From Halomonas sp. M4R1S46 (GTDB lineage: Bacteria > Pseudomonadota > Gammaproteobacteria > Pseudomonadales > Halomonadaceae): a stretch of DNA of 64,000 nt. This document shows, one piece after another, positions 23,253 through 33,193 of the stretch. The stretch is from NCBI RefSeq assembly GCF_025725685.1, contig NZ_CP107008.1, forward strand, positions 1,674,001 to 1,738,000. Reading direction: 5' to 3'. The stretch's first letter is position 1, and each line of letters opens with the position of its first letter. Both the position numbers and the translations under genes were made by a program. Below the pieces are notes generated by a model that made no database searches, was not told where the DNA came from, and worked only from the letters and a program-made list of their open reading frames with translations.

Positions 23253-23597
23253 ATGAGTACCACCGTCGAGAACATCCAGCGCCAGATCAGCGAGAACCCG
23301 ATCCTGATCTACATGAAGGGTACCCCCCAGCTGCCCCAGTGCGGCTTCTCCGCCCAGACCGTCCAGGCCCTGATGGCCTGCGGCGAGCGCTTCGCCTTCG
23401 TCAACGTGCTGGACAATCCGGATATCCGCGCCGAGCTGCCCAAGGTGGCCAACTGGCCGACCTTCCCGCAGCTGTGGGTCGAGGGCGAGCTGGTCGGTGG
23501 CTGCGACATCGTCGTCGAGATGTACCAGAACGGCGAGCTGGAGCCCCTGATCAAGGACACCGCCGCCAAGCACCAGGACGATCAGGCGGAAGGCTGA
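23253..23597 (+). CDS. grxD: Monothiol glutaredoxin Grx4
   Basis: 114 residues with the CGFS active site (in LPQCGFSAQ) and the glutathione-binding WPTFPQLW and GGCD segments. CGFS glutaredoxins carry [2Fe-2S] clusters with BolA and help iron-sulfur delivery. GAGGGAG lies five bases before the ATG. It is followed by a strong hairpin terminator. Length and motifs are standard. Confidence 0.96.
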   Translation: MSTTVENIQRQISENPILIYMKGTPQLPQCGFSAQTVQALMACGERFAFVNVLDNPDIRAELPKVANWPTFPQLWVEGELVGGCDIVVEMYQNGELEPLIKDTAAKHQDDQAEG

Positions 23598-23645
23598 AGC
23601 TCGAAGAGCGGCGCTTCGCGCCTGGAAGCTTGAAGCTGGACGATC

Positions 23646-23676
23646 AACACCCCTGCAGCATTGCTGCAGGGGTGTT
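23646..23676. terminator. Bidirectional terminator between grxD and rnt
   Basis: AACACCCCTGCAGC and GCTGCAGGGGTGTT form a 14-bp stem with loop ATT, followed by TGCT on the plus strand. Both converging genes could use it. Confidence 0.8.
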
Positions 23677-23705
23677 TGCTATGGGGGCGGCGAACTTATG
23701 CTGCT

Positions 23706-23789
23706 CTCCAGCTTCCAGCTTCCAGCTTCCAGCTTCCAGCTTCCAGCTTCCAGCTTCCAGCTTCCAGCTTCCAGCTTCCAGCTTCCAGC
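23706..23789. repeat. Heptanucleotide tandem repeat (TTCCAGC) x12
   Basis: Eleven perfect copies of TTCCAGC (23713-23789) plus one with a mismatch. The array ends exactly at the rnt stop codon. Looser pieces of the same sequence (GAAGCTTGAAGCTGG) follow grxD at 23625-23640. Such arrays change length by slippage. Being just 3' of two genes, it should affect the messages, not the proteins. Confidence 0.95.
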
Positions 23790-24455
23790 TTACGGCTCTT
23801 CGATGCCCTGCTCGCGCTGCGCCAGTTGCCAGCCGCCGAGGTCCTTGTAGCGGTTGACCATGGCACAGAACAGCTCGGCGGTACGCTCGGTGTCGTAGCG
23901 GGCCGAGTGGGCCGAGGTGTTGTCGAACTCGATGCCCGCGGCCCGGCAGGCGCGGGCCAGCACGGTCTGGCCGTAGACCAGGCCGGCGAGCGAGGCGGTG
24001 TCGAAGCTCGAGAAGGGATGGAAGGGGTTGCGCTTGATGCCGCAGCGCTCCACCGCGGCATTCAGGAAGCCGTGGTCGAAGGCGGCGTTGTGGCCCACCA
24101 GCACCGCCCGCGTGCAGCCGTTGGCCTTGATCGCCTTGCGCACCGGACGGAACACCTCGCCCAGCGCCTCGGTCTCGCTGACCGCCACCTGCTGACGCAG
24201 GGGATCGTCGAGGCGGATGCCGGTGAAGTCCAGCGCCGACTGCTCGATGTTGGCCCCCTCGAAGGGCGCGACATGGCAGGCATAGGTCGCATCCGGCATG
24301 AGGTTGCCTTCGGGATCCATGGTCAGGGTCACGGCGGCGATCTCCAGCAGGGCGTCGCGCTGGGGATTGAAGCCGCCGGTCTCCAGGTCCACCACCACGG
24401 GCAGGAAGCTGCGGAATCGCTGTGCCATGAGTTCGCGGGCGACCACCTCGCTCAT
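23790..24455 (-). CDS. rnt: Ribonuclease T
   Basis: A 221-residue DEDDh exonuclease: D23 and E25 in VVDLETGGF, AAFDHGF, and the terminal SARYDTERTAELF histidine/aspartate motif in TSAHSARYD. RNase T trims the 3' CCA end of tRNAs and the ends of other stable RNAs as a homodimer. Standard length. It ends directly against the heptanucleotide array and is divergent from argG. Confidence 0.95.
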   Translation of the reverse strand: MSEVVARELMAQRFRSFLPVVVDLETGGFNPQRDALLEIAAVTLTMDPEGNLMPDATYACHVAPFEGANIEQSALDFTGIRLDDPLRQQVAVSETEALGEVFRPVRKAIKANGCTRAVLVGHNAAFDHGFLNAAVERCGIKRNPFHPFSSFDTASLAGLVYGQTVLARACRAAGIEFDNTSAHSARYDTERTAELFCAMVNRYKDLGGWQLAQREQGIEEP

Positions 24456-24601
24456 GCACCTCTCCTTGTTGGGCCAACGGAATGTCTCGAAACGCGAGAG
24501 TCTACCAGCTCGGGCCCGGGGCGTCCCGTCGCCGGTATTCGTGGTGGGCCTGGCGCGCTATAATCGAGCCTTTACGTCGTTCACCTAGAAGGAGCCCCAG
24601 C

Positions 24602-25822
<1,221 letters not shown>

Positions 25823-25870
25823 TCGCGACGGCGCCGGCGCGTCCGGTGCCCTCGACTCGGGAGGGCCACG

Positions 25871-26170
25871 ATGTTCAAGAAGCTGCTATCCGGCCTGTTC
25901 GGCCAGGGCGTGGCCAAGGCCGGCGCCGCCGAGGGTGAGCCGGTGGCCTACAAGGGCTATCTGATCGTTCCCCAGGCCGAGGACATGGGCGGCCAGTTCC
26001 GCGTCAGTGGCTGGATCCGCAAGCCCCGGGGCGACGACGGCGAGATGCTCGAGCACCGCTTCGAGCGCTCCGACGTGGTCCCCGGCCGCGAGGCCTGCGA
26101 TAGCCTGATGGTCAGCAAGGCGGAGCGGCTCATCGACGAGATGGGCGACGCCCTCTTCGACGAGGGCTGA
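25871..26170 (+). CDS. HlyU-family protein
   Basis: 99 residues matching the HlyU transcriptional activator family (YKGYLIVPQAEDMGGQFRVS and SDVVPGREACDSLMVSKAER). Despite the family name, most members in environmental bacteria have no known target, and no winged helix is evident here. It follows argG by 48 bp in the same direction and may share its transcript. Function uncertain. Confidence 0.8.
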   Translation: MFKKLLSGLFGQGVAKAGAAEGEPVAYKGYLIVPQAEDMGGQFRVSGWIRKPRGDDGEMLEHRFERSDVVPGREACDSLMVSKAERLIDEMGDALFDEG

Positions 26171-26180
26171 CACCCTCGGC

Positions 26181-26216
26181 CAGACCAAGCCAGACCAAGC
26201 CAGACCAAGCCAGACC
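26181..26216. repeat. 10-bp direct repeats (CAGACCAAGC) x3.6
   Basis: Three perfect copies of CAGACCAAGC plus CAGACC stand between the HlyU-family gene and its terminator. It is a short microsatellite-like array with no visible function. Confidence 0.9.
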
Positions 26217-26221
26217 GATCG

Positions 26222-26245
26222 ACGGCGCCCGCGCGGCGCCGTTTC
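26222..26245 (+). terminator. Rho-independent terminator after the HlyU-family gene
   Basis: ACGGCGCC and GGCGCCGT with a 5-base CG-rich loop, then TTTC. A short stem with a partial T-run. Confidence 0.65.
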
Positions 26246-26324
26246 TCGTGGCGGCGACCTTCCCGGCCGGGGAGCGCCTCCCGGCGGGCTGCTACCCTGA
26301 AGCGGAACGCCTGCCGGAGTCCCC

Positions 26325-27455
26325 ATGCGCCTGCTCCACCGTGCCTCGCCCTGGCGGGCCCTGCTTGCCGGCCAGGCGGGGCCGCTCGATGACCGCCTGA
26401 CCGAATTGCTGGCCCCGCTGCGTGACTCGCTGGTGCGGCTGGGACCCGAACCCACGCTTGCCGCGTCCCGTGCCTGGCAAGCCGAGCTGGTGGATGCCCT
26501 GTCCCGGCTGGAGCTGCCCGCCTGGCGGATCGCCCAGCTGATCAGCGACCACAACGATGGCCTCTATCGCCACGCCATCGAACTCGCCCTCAACGAGATG
26601 CGCGGCCAGGGCTGGGGGGAGCCCCCGGTGGCCTTCTGCGTCCTGACCCTAGGCTCGGCGGCGCGCCACGAGAGCCTGCTGGGGCCCGACCAGGACAACG
26701 CCATGCTGATCGCCGACTATCCGGATGCCCGCCATGGCGAGATCGATGGCTTCTTCCAGTCCCTCGGTGAGCGCTTCACCGCGCGGCTCGATGCCGCGGG
26801 GATCCCGCTGTGCCCGGGGCACGTGATGGCTCGCTGGCCGATGTGGCGCAAGCGCCTGGGGGAGTGGGATGCCCAGCTGGCCCTCTGGACCGCCGAGCGC
26901 CGGGTCAAGCGGGTGCAGCAGGCCAATATCCTGCTCGACTTCCATCCGGTCCATGGCGCGACGGCCCTGGCCGAGGCGCTGGCCGACAGCGTCGCCCGCC
27001 ACGTGCCGAGGGCGTCGTTGTTCCTCGACGAGATGGCCGCGCTGCTCGACGAGTCACCGGTGGCGCTGGACCGCTTCGGGCGGTTGGCCGGCGGCGGCAA
27101 GGAGGCGCCCCACGACGGCGCCGTGGACCTGAAGCACGGCGGGCTGATGCCGCTGGTGGGGGCCGTGCGGCTGCTGGCGCTGCGCCATGGCCTGCGGGCC
27201 GTGGCGACGCGCGATCGCCTCGCCGCCCTGGTCACCGAGGGCGTGCTCGCCGCCGGTGAGGCCGCCGAGCTGATGCGCTCCATGGCGCGTCTCCAGGCGC
27301 TGCTGCTGGAGGCCCAGCGCGGGGCGCGCCGGGAGGGACGCGTGGTGGATGGCTGGGTGGGCCTCGACGGCCTCGGCGAGGACCAGCGGCTGATGCTGCG
27401 TCACGACCTGGGCGTCATTCGCCGGCTGGTACGGCGGGCGCAGGCGTCGTCTTAG
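26325..27455 (+). CDS. DUF294-type putative nucleotidyltransferase
   Basis: 376 residues. The nucleotidyltransferase motif is seen in TLGSAARHESLLGPDQDNAM, then the DUF294 C-terminal domain. The N-terminal cyclic-nucleotide-binding/CBS domains found in longer relatives are absent. Such genes commonly neighbour a DnaQ-like exonuclease and SSS-type symporters or kinases, as here. The biochemical activity is not established. The last 41 bp overlap the end of the convergent sensor kinase gene. Confidence 0.8.
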   Translation: MRLLHRASPWRALLAGQAGPLDDRLTELLAPLRDSLVRLGPEPTLAASRAWQAELVDALSRLELPAWRIAQLISDHNDGLYRHAIELALNEMRGQGWGEPPVAFCVLTLGSAARHESLLGPDQDNAMLIADYPDARHGEIDGFFQSLGERFTARLDAAGIPLCPGHVMARWPMWRKRLGEWDAQLALWTAERRVKRVQQANILLDFHPVHGATALAEALADSVARHVPRASLFLDEMAALLDESPVALDRFGRLAGGGKEAPHDGAVDLKHGGLMPLVGAVRLLALRHGLRAVATRDRLAALVTEGVLAAGEAAELMRSMARLQALLLEAQRGARREGRVVDGWVGLDGLGEDQRLMLRHDLGVIRRLVRRAQASS

Positions 27456-30180
27456 GACTCTCCTCGGGGGCCTCCGGCAACTCCATCACCAGGCAGGCGC
27501 CGCCCAGGGTCGGCGCGGCCTCCACCCACAGCCGACCCCCCAGGTGGGCGACGATGCCGCGGCTGATGGGCAGGCCGAGCCCGCTGCCGCGCGGCCGGCC
27601 GCGGACGGGACCGTCGTCCTCGCGCTGGATCTGGTGGAACTTCTCGAAGACCCGCTCGCGTTCGGCCTCGGCGATGCCGGGGCCGTTGTCCTCCACGGCG
27701 AGGCGGTAGCCCCGCTTGTGGCGGGCCAGGTGCAGGCGCACCCGGGGCGCGTCGTCGGCGGCGAACTTGCCGGCATTGTCGAGCAGGTTGATGATCACCT
27801 GCTCGAGCCGGTCCGGGTCGCCGATCACCGGCGCGGCCTCGACCTCGATGGCCACCTCCAGGGCCACGCCGCGCTCCTCCAGGGGCCGCTGTATCGCCTC
27901 CAGGCTGTGGCGGGCCAGGGCGACGAGGTCCAGGCGCTGCGGGTGCAGGGTCAGGCGGCCGCTTTCGAGGCGGGCCAGGTCGAGGATCTCCTCGATCAGC
28001 CGTGACAGCCGCTGGCTCTCGCGCACCACCACGTCGAGGAAATGCGCGCGCTTGTCGTCGGGCAGCTCGCGGTTGTCGCGCAGGATCTCGGCGAAGGCGC
28101 GGATCGAGGTCAGGGGCGTGCGCAGCTCGTGGCTGACCATGGCCACGAACTCGTCCTTGAGCCGGTCCAGCTCGCGCAGGCGCTCGTTGGCGTCGCGCAG
28201 CTCGCGGCCGATGCGCTCGAGCTCCCGGGACTTCTGCTCGAGCCGGCGGTTCATCTCCAGGGTCTCGGAGGTGGTGTCGAGGATGCTGAGGATGGCCTCG
28301 AGGTCGAGGGCCTCGCCGCGCACCACCGAGTCGATCAGCACCCGGGCCGAGGCGTTGCCCAGGGCGCCGGCCAGCGCCTGCTCCGCCCGGGCGATCAGGG
28401 CGGCGGGCGCCGGCTGGTCGTCGTCCTCGGCGGTGGTGGCGCCGAACACCCGGGCCGTGGCGGCGCCCCCCAGGTAGCGGTCGAGCAGGGCGCGCAGCTC
28501 CCCGCGCGGGATCTGGCCCTGCCACAGCGAGGCCTGGTCGAGGCGGGGATGCAGGGCCTCGGTGAACAGCGCGGCCTGGGTCTGCTCGAGGGGCGATTGC
28601 CGGGCGAACAGCGAGACGCCCACCAGCAGGCCGACGTTGGCGCCGAGGCTCCACAGCAGCGAGTGGGTGTAGATGTCCCAGCCCTCGAGGCCGAACAGGG
28701 CATAGGGCCGCAGCCAGCCGATCCCGAAGGGGCCCTGGGACAGGAAGCCGGCATCGAGCCAGCCCGACTGGGCGAACCCCGGGATCAGCAGGGTCCAGGC
28801 CCAGACCAGGAAGCCCGCGCTCATGCCGAGCCCGGCGCCCAGCCGGTTGGCGCCCCGCCAGTACATGCCGATCAGCAGCGCCGGGGCGAACTGGGCGGCC
28901 GCGGCGAAGGACACCAGGCCGATGGTGACCAGGCTGTAGGCGTCGCCGATCAACGCATGGTAGCTGTAGCCCAGCAGCAGGATGCCGAAGATCGCCACCC
29001 GGCGGATGCCCAACACCCAGCCGGCGAGCGCCCCCCGGCTGCTCTGCGGTAGGCGCTTCGAGCGCAGCAGCAGCGGCATCACCAGCTGGTTGCTGACCAT
29101 GGTGGACAGCGCGATCGTCTCGACGATCATCATGCCGGTCGCCGCCGACAGGCCGCCGATGAACACCAGCACCGGCAGGCCCTCGCCGCCCGCGGCCAGG
29201 GGCAGGGTCAACACGAAGCTGTCCGGGTCGCCGCCGGCGTCGCCCAGCAGCCCGGCCAGGGCGATGGGGATCACGAAGAGGTTGATCACCAGCAGGTAGA
29301 GCGGGAAGAGCCAGGCGGCGCGCTGGATATGGCGCTCGTCGACGTTCTCCACCACCAGCACCTGGAACTGTCGGGGCAGGGTCAGGAAGGCGAGGAAGGC
29401 GAGCACCAGCATGCCGACCCAGCCGAGCGAGCCCCCCGGGACCGCCGCCAGGCTCAGCGCCTGCTCGAGGGCCGGCGTGGCGGCCACCCGGGCGAACAGG
29501 TCGGCGGGACCCTGGTAGAGCACGAAGACGGTGAAGACGCCCACCGACAGGAAGGCCGCCAGCTTGACCAGCGACTCGAAGGCGATGGCGGCGACCATGC
29601 CCTCGTGGCGCTCGCTGGCATCCAGGTGGCGGGTGCCGAAGAGGATGATGAACACCGCGAGGACCAGCGCGACCCAGAACGACTTGTCGGCCAGGAAGCT
29701 CGCCTCGTCGAGGCGCCGGGCGGTTTCCTGGGGATAGTCGACCAGGGTGGCGTAGCTCAGGGTGATGGCCTTGAGCTGCAGGGCGATGTAGGGCGTGATG
29801 CCGATCAGCGCGATCAGCGCCACCAGGGCGCCCAGCCCGGCGCTCTTGCCATAGCGGGCGCTGATGAAGTCGGCGATGGAGGTGATGCGCTGGGCGGTGG
29901 CGATCCTCACCATCTTACGGATCACGAAGGGCGCCAGCAGCATGGCCAGCGTCGGGCCGAGGTAGATCAGCAGGAAGCTGGGGCCGGTCTGGGCGGCGCG
30001 GCCGACGCTGCCGTAGAAGGTCCAGGCGGTGCAGTAGACGGCGATGGACAGCGCATAGACGGTGGGCGAGCCGATCAGCGAGCGCCCCTGCTCGGCGCGT
30101 CGGTCGCCCCAGGCGGCGATGACGAAGAGCAGCGCGAGGTAGCCGAAGGCGATCGTCAGGACCGTCAGTTCGTCTCTCAT
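27415..30180 (-). CDS. Sensor histidine kinase with SSS (PutP-like) transporter domain (CbrA/CrbS type)
   Basis: 921 residues. An N-terminal sodium:solute-symporter domain with about 13 membrane segments (1-520) is followed by a STAC-like linker, a coiled coil (about 630-675) and a histidine kinase: H-box VSHELRTPLTSIR with phospho-acceptor H684, N-box INLLDNAGKF near 798, and VEDNGPGIA and GSGLGLP G-boxes. CbrA and CrbS/MxtR relatives sense nutrient or acetate status. No typical CbrB/CrbR partner is adjacent; the operon holds a single-domain receiver (32463-32834) instead. It overlaps a convergent gene by 41 bp. Confidence 0.93.
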   Translation of the reverse strand: MRDELTVLTIAFGYLALLFVIAAWGDRRAEQGRSLIGSPTVYALSIAVYCTAWTFYGSVGRAAQTGPSFLLIYLGPTLAMLLAPFVIRKMVRIATAQRITSIADFISARYGKSAGLGALVALIALIGITPYIALQLKAITLSYATLVDYPQETARRLDEASFLADKSFWVALVLAVFIILFGTRHLDASERHEGMVAAIAFESLVKLAAFLSVGVFTVFVLYQGPADLFARVAATPALEQALSLAAVPGGSLGWVGMLVLAFLAFLTLPRQFQVLVVENVDERHIQRAAWLFPLYLLVINLFVIPIALAGLLGDAGGDPDSFVLTLPLAAGGEGLPVLVFIGGLSAATGMMIVETIALSTMVSNQLVMPLLLRSKRLPQSSRGALAGWVLGIRRVAIFGILLLGYSYHALIGDAYSLVTIGLVSFAAAAQFAPALLIGMYWRGANRLGAGLGMSAGFLVWAWTLLIPGFAQSGWLDAGFLSQGPFGIGWLRPYALFGLEGWDIYTHSLLWSLGANVGLLVGVSLFARQSPLEQTQAALFTEALHPRLDQASLWQGQIPRGELRALLDRYLGGAATARVFGATTAEDDDQPAPAALIARAEQALAGALGNASARVLIDSVVRGEALDLEAILSILDTTSETLEMNRRLEQKSRELERIGRELRDANERLRELDRLKDEFVAMVSHELRTPLTSIRAFAEILRDNRELPDDKRAHFLDVVVRESQRLSRLIEEILDLARLESGRLTLHPQRLDLVALARHSLEAIQRPLEERGVALEVAIEVEAAPVIGDPDRLEQVIINLLDNAGKFAADDAPRVRLHLARHKRGYRLAVEDNGPGIAEAERERVFEKFHQIQREDDGPVRGRPRGSGLGLPISRGIVAHLGGRLWVEAAPTLGGACLVMELPEAPEESPKTTPAPAVPAGE

Positions 30181-30187
30181 GGGCCCG

Positions 30188-30382
30188 TCACTCCCCGCGC
30201 CCGCCTTCCATCAGCCAGGCCATCAGGCCGATCACCACGCCCCAGGCGACGAACAGGTAGATCGGCAGCCAGGACGGGCTGCCGCCGGCGCGATCGGCCA
30301 CCAGCAGCAGCGGCGGGGTGAACAGGGCCGTGGCCAGCACGACCAGGGCGATGAGGCGTTCCTTGCGGCGTGGCGAGATCAT
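30188..30382 (-). CDS. Small two-helix membrane protein
   Basis: 64 residues from ATG at 30382 (MISPRRKERLIALVVLATAL). Two hydrophobic segments are separated by a short loop (ADRAGGSPSW). It overlaps the exonuclease stop (ATGA) and ends 7 bp before the kinase gene, so it belongs to the same operon. This resembles the small DUF485/DUF4212-like subunits found beside SSS transporters, but the family match is only by position and topology. Confidence 0.75.
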   Translation of the reverse strand: MISPRRKERLIALVVLATALFTPPLLLVADRAGGSPSWLPIYLFVAWGVVIGLMAWLMEGGRGE

Positions 30383-32463
30383 GAGGCGCTGGCATCCTCC
30401 CGGTCGAAGGCGCTGGCCTGCAGGGCCAGCAGCGCCTCCAGGGTCTCGATGCCCCGCGCCTCGAGCCGCGGCAGCAGGGCCAGCCACAGTTCGGCGGTGA
30501 CCCGGGCATCGCCCAGGGCGGTATGGCGGCTGCCCGGCGGGAAGCGCAGGTCGTAGCGCTCGGCCAGGGAGTCGAGGTCGTGGCCGTCGAGGCCGGCGTC
30601 CAGCGCCCGGGAGATCAACAGGGTGTCGAGCACCGGCATGTCGAAGGTCACCCCGCCATCGGGCGGCTGGATGGCCAGCAGGTCGAAGGCCGCGTTGTGG
30701 GCGAGGAGGATCGCCTCGCCGATATAGTCGCGGAAGCGCGGCAGGGCCACGGCGGGGGGCGGTGCGCCGGCCACGTCCTCGTCGCTGAGGCCGTGGATGG
30801 CGGTGCTGGCCGGGGGAATGGGCCGGCCCGGGTCGACGCGGATATCGAAGGTCTCGCTGGCCAGCAGCCGGGCGTTGACGATGCGGCAGGCGCCGAGGCT
30901 GATCACCCGGTCACCGCGGCGCAGCTCCAGCCCGGTGGTCTCGGTGTCGAAGGCGACGATCTCCAGGGCGCGCAGGGGACAGGCGGCGAGCTCGGCATCC
31001 GGCGCTGGCAGCTCGGCGATGCCGAAGTCGTGGAACTCGGGGCGTGGCGGCATGCGCGGTCGGGGCGCCCCGACCCGCTCCAGCGCCGGCAGGGGCAGGC
31101 GCAGCCGGGCATGCTCCCCGTCCGGGTCCGCCAGGCTCCAGGCATCGCTGGCGTGCTGGCGGAGCACCTCGCCCACCGTCGGCGTCATCGGCAGGCTCTC
31201 CAGCCGCCACTGCCGCCAGGCGTCGATGCGCTGCTCGGGCAGTGGCGAGCCGCGCCAGCGCAGGTCCAGGTAGACCCGACGGTTGCCCAGGCACACCTCG
31301 CCGTCGAAGGCCGTCTGGCCGGTGTGCTCGGCGAGGCGCTCGAGCAGGCTGGTCAGCACCACCAGCAGGGCCGGGGCATCGCCCTTCAGCCAGGCCGGCA
31401 TGCCCACCGGCGTGACGCGCGGCGCCGTGTCGGGGAGGCGTTCGGCGAGGGCCTGCCAGAGGTCGTTGGACCACAGCGGGGCCAGTCGCTCGCCATGGCG
31501 CTGCATGTCGTCGACCACCTCGCCCAGGCGGGCGAGGCGATCGGCCAGGGCCCGGCCCTCTTCGTCGATCACCGCCTCCAGGCGCCGGCGCAGGGCATCG
31601 GCATCGGCGTCGGCGTCGGCGGCCGGTCGGGGCAGCTGGCCCAGGGCATCGGCAGCGGTGCTGAGGCTGGCGCCGTGGCGACGCAGCACGGGCAGCAGCT
31701 CGGCGAGCTCCGCCCGGGCGCCCAGCTCGCTGGACCAGGCCGCGGTGGTATCGGCCAGCGTCAGCAAGGCCTCGCCCTCGCTGCCGGGGACCCGACGCAG
31801 GCCCGCGCGCAGCCAGCGCTCGCCGCTGGGCACCAGCACCTCCCGGGGGCTGCCATCCTCGGGCAGCTGGCCCAGGGCATCGTGCAGGCTGGCCACCGGC
31901 AGCAGCGTCTCCAGGCGCTTGCCCAGTCCCAGCCCCGGGTGATCCTCGAACAGGCGCTCGGCGGCCTGGTTGTAGAGCAGCAGCCGGCGGTGCCGGTCGC
32001 ACAGCAGCAGGGGGGTGTCGAGGACCTGCAGCAGGGCCTCGAGCTCCTGGCGGATGCGGGCGGCGCTGCGGGCGCCCTCGGCATGGGCGGTGGCGAGGCG
32101 GCCGCGATCGCTGCGCCAGGCCTCGCGGATGCGCACCAGGTCGGGCCCCAGGCCGCGCAGCCAGCCTTCGGGCGGGTAGTCGTCCCGGGCGTCGGGGTTG
32201 GCCACCATGCGGGCCAGCTGCACCTGCAGGTGGCGCAGCGGGGCGAACAGCTGGCGCTCCAGCAGCAGGCCGACCAGGAAGATGGTGCCGCCGCCGGAGA
32301 AGCAGCCCAGCCACAGCACCCAGCGGGCCAGGCCCCGGGGCTGGAAGAGGCCGTCGAGCCAGAGGGCGAAGATCGCCCCGCCCAGCAGGCTGATGCCGCT
32401 GAGCAGCAGCCACAGTCCGACCAGGGTCTGGCGGCGGGGGAGGCCGGGGTTGCGTCGCGCCAT
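30379..32463 (-). CDS. Membrane-anchored DnaQ-type 3'-5' exonuclease with kinase-like sensory region
   Basis: 694 residues. Two membrane helices (about 13-35 and 47-67) lead into a HAMP-like region, a PAS-like segment (LDTPLLLCDRHRRLLLYNQA) and a degenerate, ATPase-like middle. A complete DEDDh exonuclease follows: D506/E508 in FDTETTGLEL, D594 region LLAHNAAFD, and H647/D652 in HTALGDARV. It shares one base with the response-regulator stop (upstream) and 4 bp with the small membrane protein. Joining signalling parts to an exonuclease is recurrent next to these SSS-kinases. What nucleic acid it acts on is unknown. Confidence 0.85.
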   Translation of the reverse strand: MARRNPGLPRRQTLVGLWLLLSGISLLGGAIFALWLDGLFQPRGLARWVLWLGCFSGGGTIFLVGLLLERQLFAPLRHLQVQLARMVANPDARDDYPPEGWLRGLGPDLVRIREAWRSDRGRLATAHAEGARSAARIRQELEALLQVLDTPLLLCDRHRRLLLYNQAAERLFEDHPGLGLGKRLETLLPVASLHDALGQLPEDGSPREVLVPSGERWLRAGLRRVPGSEGEALLTLADTTAAWSSELGARAELAELLPVLRRHGASLSTAADALGQLPRPAADADADADALRRRLEAVIDEEGRALADRLARLGEVVDDMQRHGERLAPLWSNDLWQALAERLPDTAPRVTPVGMPAWLKGDAPALLVVLTSLLERLAEHTGQTAFDGEVCLGNRRVYLDLRWRGSPLPEQRIDAWRQWRLESLPMTPTVGEVLRQHASDAWSLADPDGEHARLRLPLPALERVGAPRPRMPPRPEFHDFGIAELPAPDAELAACPLRALEIVAFDTETTGLELRRGDRVISLGACRIVNARLLASETFDIRVDPGRPIPPASTAIHGLSDEDVAGAPPPAVALPRFRDYIGEAILLAHNAAFDLLAIQPPDGGVTFDMPVLDTLLISRALDAGLDGHDLDSLAERYDLRFPPGSRHTALGDARVTAELWLALLPRLEARGIETLEALLALQASAFDREDASAS

Positions 32464-32834
32464 CAGCGGGCCTCGTCGAGCAGCGCCCTGACCTTATCGA
32501 CCAGGGCCTGGGTCGAGAACGGCTTGGTGATGTAGTCATCGGCGCCCAGGGCCAGCCCCTTCTCGCGCTCCACCTCGCGGCCATGGGCGGTCAGCATGAT
32601 GATCGGCAGCCGGGCCAGTGCCGGGTCGGCGCGCAGGCGTTCGAGCACATCGAAGCCGCTGATGTCCGGCAGGCTGATGTCCAGCAGCACCAGGTCGGGC
32701 GTCTCGGCGGCGACGCAGTCCAGCGCGGTCTGGCCGTCGCCGGCGGTGGTCACCTCGAAGCCGGCCTGCTGCATCAGGAACTCGAGTGACAGGACGATGT
32801 TGGGCTCGTCGTCCACCACCAGCACCTTGGCCAT
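32463..32834 (-). CDS. Single-domain response regulator (CheY-like)
   Basis: 123 residues forming one receiver domain: acidic pocket VVDDEPN, phospho-acceptor in LVLLDISLPDISG (D54 region), T/S in IMLTAHG and K in YITKPFS. There is no output domain. It is the first gene of the exonuclease/small membrane protein/kinase operon and is the likely phosphorylation partner of that kinase. The start is preceded by GGAG. Confidence 0.92.
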   Translation of the reverse strand: MAKVLVVDDEPNIVLSLEFLMQQAGFEVTTAGDGQTALDCVAAETPDLVLLDISLPDISGFDVLERLRADPALARLPIIMLTAHGREVEREKGLALGADDYITKPFSTQALVDKVRALLDEAR

Positions 32835-32875
32835 GGCGCTCTCCTCTGAAGGCTCGTTGTACGTTGTTGCGCTCA

Positions 32876-33016
32876 GGAAGCGCTGATTTATGTCGCGAGC
32901 GATGAGAGGCTGGCCGCTGCCGGAACGGAAACACCGGAGTTTACATGGCGGTAAATGAGGATGTTGAGTACCGCCGGCGGCCAGGATATCGAGCGCAGCA
33001 ATAAATCAGCGTTTCC
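32876..33016. repeat. 140-bp interspersed repeat, copy 2 (inverted orientation)
   Basis: The ends are GGAAGCGCTGATTTAT and ATAAATCAGCGTTTCC. The reverse complement matches 5178-5317 over the whole length, with most differences in the centre. It is intergenic, upstream of the response-regulator operon. Confidence 0.85.
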
Positions 33017-33103
33017 GTAAGTCTAGTGACCGCCCCCGGGCCAGCAAAGACGACCTTGGCCCAAGCCAGTAGACTGGCGGTTCCATCGTCAAGGAGGTCG
33101 ATC

Positions 33104-33193
33104 ATGATCCGCGTGCATCACCTGGAGAATTCCCGCTCCTATCGGCGGGCCATGGAACGGGGCGGGGCGTTCTCCCTGGTCGGCGGCGACTAG
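33104..33193 (+). pseudogene. Glutathione S-transferase remnant (ends only)
   Basis: A 29-codon frame with an intact AAGGAGG site. It begins like a GST (MIRVHHLENSRS, as in MI.VHHL..SRSQRILWLLEEL) and finishes like one (YRRAMERGGAFSLVGGD then stop). About 170 codons between these are gone, in frame. The peptide cannot fold as a GST. It overlaps the stop of the convergent YdcF-like gene by 3 bases. Confidence 0.7.

Noticed and set aside
23706..23789. Coding reading of the heptanucleotide array (SWKLEAG-type peptide)
   Set aside because: The array lies after the rnt stop codon. The peptide arises only in frames that skip that stop and is a product of the repeat itself.
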